Shown piece by piece: positions 5,140-6,051 of a DNA stretch of 6,051 nucleotides (position 1 is the first letter of the stretch; each line of letters begins with the position of its first letter). A model generated the notes under the pieces. The model did no database searches and was not told the origin of the DNA. It saw only the letters and a list, made by a program, of their open reading frames with translations. The DNA is taken from assembly GCA_902463835.1 (NCBI GenBank), contig CABQGZ010000223.1, forward strand, positions 1-6,051, read 5' to 3'. This DNA is from an uncultured Lachnospiraceae bacterium (GTDB lineage Bacteria; Bacillota; Clostridia; Lachnospirales; Lachnospiraceae). The position numbers and the translations under genes were made by a program.

Positions 5140-6051
5140 CTATTTCCACCCCCATTGATCCACATTGTTCACCAGGGACCAACCGTGGCCGTGGGGATGA
5201 AGCTTCTGCTCTGCTATGGTAAGTCCATCCCTCACAAAGTACAGATGCTTCACATTGCACAGCCAGATCCAGGGGATGTCACCCTCCTGGGTAATGCCCG
5301 TAGTTCCGTCCCACTGTGCCTGCTTCCAGAGTTCATAGGACTCCTCCAGATCCGTACATGCCAAGGCCTGTTCCATGTACTGGTCTACCGTCTCATTTCG
5401 GTAGGGAGAATATTCGGCATAGCCGCCCTTCTGGCTGTGGTAGAGATTGTACAATTCCATGGGGGTATGCGCCCCCCAGCCCCAGACCAGGGCCTGGCTC
5501 TGGGCCTTATCGTAGGCCACATCCCAGCCGGCGGCCTCTGTGGTCACTTCAATGCCAAACTCCCGCAGCTGGTTTTTCACCTCCTCCGCCAGAGCCTGGC
5601 GGACGGAATCCTCCGGGTGGAACAGAATCGTAAATGCGGCCTGATTGCCCTCTTTCCTTCGCATACCGTCCTCCGCTTCTCTCCATCCGGCCTCCTCCAG
5701 CAGCGCGGCAGCGCCCTCCGGGTCATATACGATATGTGATTCTTCCTGATACCAGGGCAGATTGTCACATACACTGTAGGCGGGCGTTCCGTAGCCCTGC
5801 AGCACATGGGCGATCAGCGTATCCCGGTCGATTCCCAGATTGATCGCTCTGCGCACCCTGACATCACTTAAGAAATCATTTCCGTAGACAAGTCCATCCT
5901 TCTCCTCCGCCGGAACTGTAGGCAGATTGATTCCACGGTTATCTACGGTCTCTGCCTGAAACAGGCTGTAACCCTCCGGCACATGCCTGGCATACATGGC
6001 CGCCGTATGAGCCACATCCCCCGGCCCCGCCATAGCTGCTGCCAGCGCTGT
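5140..6051 (-). CDS. nikA: Nickel/peptide-type ABC transporter solute-binding protein (family 5), C-terminal part
   Basis: Extracellular lipid-anchored or periplasm-like receptor that would capture nickel, probably as a chelate, and deliver it to the permease pair encoded next. The frame is open to the window edge; 303 residues are visible and the N-terminal 200 or so, with the signal peptide, are missing. The Met codon at 6033 is internal, since six more in-frame residues precede it. Family-5 hallmarks are present: the block around 'DVRVRRAINLGIDRDTLI', a following 'YDPEGAAALLEEAGW' helix, and a C-terminal lobe ending in Trp-rich 'QWGWK'. Near the end is HPHGHGW (5179-5199), three closely spaced histidines that could ligate Ni(II). 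The stop is one base before the permease start, so the genes are translationally close. Dipeptide binding proteins share the fold; nickel is inferred from the His motif and the larB/larE linkage. The family call is firm, the substrate moderately so. Confidence 0.85.
   Translation of the reverse strand, partial: TALAAAMAGPGDVAHTAAMYARHVPEGYSLFQAETVDNRGINLPTVPAEEKDGLVYGNDFLSDVRVRRAINLGIDRDTLIAHVLQGYGTPAYSVCDNLPWYQEESHIVYDPEGAAALLEEAGWREAEDGMRRKEGNQAAFTILFHPEDSVRQALAEEVKNQLREFGIEVTTEAAGWDVAYDKAQSQALVWGWGAHTPMELYNLYHSQKGGYAEYSPYRNETVDQYMEQALACTDLEESYELWKQAQWDGTTGITQEGDIPWIWLCNVKHLYFVRDGLTIAEQKLHPHGHGWSLVNNVDQWGWK
5147..5153 (-). promoter_or_regulatory. Ribosome binding site deciding the nikB-like start
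   Basis: GGGGGTG, one mismatch from GGAGGTG, ends 8 nt before the GTG at 5138 and lies inside the last codons of the binding-protein gene. It favours GTG 5138 over ATG 5132 (14 nt away) and over ATG 5165, which is upstream of the site. Confidence 0.5.

Noticed and set aside
5065..5739. Plus-strand open frame of 224 codons opposite the binding protein and nikB-like start
   Set aside because: It runs across two real genes on the other strand and its translation resembles no family; treated as a shadow. The same holds for 1565-2176 and 1999-2607.
6031..6033. ATG as the start of a 297-residue binding protein
   Set aside because: The frame continues upstream to the window edge with plausible sequence (TALAAAMAG), and the family is about 500 residues with a signal peptide, so this Met is internal.
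1..6051. CRISPR array, transposon, phage or toxin-antitoxin content
   Set aside because: No spaced repeats, terminal inverted repeats, integrase/transposase motifs or small paired genes were found; the window is almost wholly a metabolic/transport operon.

Overview
The window carries one run of seven co-directional genes, all on the minus strand, so it reads right to left. It couples an ABC importer of the peptide/nickel family to two enzymes that make the nickel-pincer nucleotide (NPN) cofactor. The compact gene spacing, strong AGGAGG-type ribosome binding sites, near-consensus sigma-A promoter and moderate GC content suggest a Gram-positive anaerobe of the Clostridia, probably Lachnospiraceae-like. 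That taxonomic guess is inference from style only.

Layout in the direction of transcription: 6051-5140 is the C-terminal part of a family-5 solute-binding protein whose start lies beyond the right edge. 5138-4146 and 4146-3289 are the two membrane permeases. 3235-2444 and 2429-1821 are the two ATPases. After an 89-nt gap, 1731-988 is larB, and after a 48-nt gap, 939-103 is larE. The junctions are tight (1-nt gap, 1-nt overlap, 53, 14, 89 and 48 nt), and I see no convincing intrinsic terminator between any two genes, so a single operon is likely. Its promoter is outside the window.

Functionally, the importer would bring in Ni(II), free or chelated. LarB carboxylates nicotinic acid adenine dinucleotide at pyridine C5 and releases AMP, and LarE converts the two carboxylates to thiocarboxylates. 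LarC, which inserts nickel, and a client enzyme such as the lactate racemase LarA are not in the window. The nickel assignment of the transporter rests mainly on the larB/larE linkage and on a His-rich HPHGHGW motif near the end of the binding protein, because the ATPase and permease families also move peptides and other metal chelates.

The most notable points are: (i) LarE has a CxxC plus a third Cys, the pattern of the [4Fe-4S]-dependent LarE class rather than the single-Cys sacrificial class; (ii) a near-perfect minus-strand promoter (TTGACA-17-TACAAT) sits immediately after the larE stop, overlaps short inverted and direct repeats, and would start a new transcript with a structured leader that runs off the left edge; (iii) the transporter ATPases deviate from consensus at a D-loop and at the first Walker A residue.
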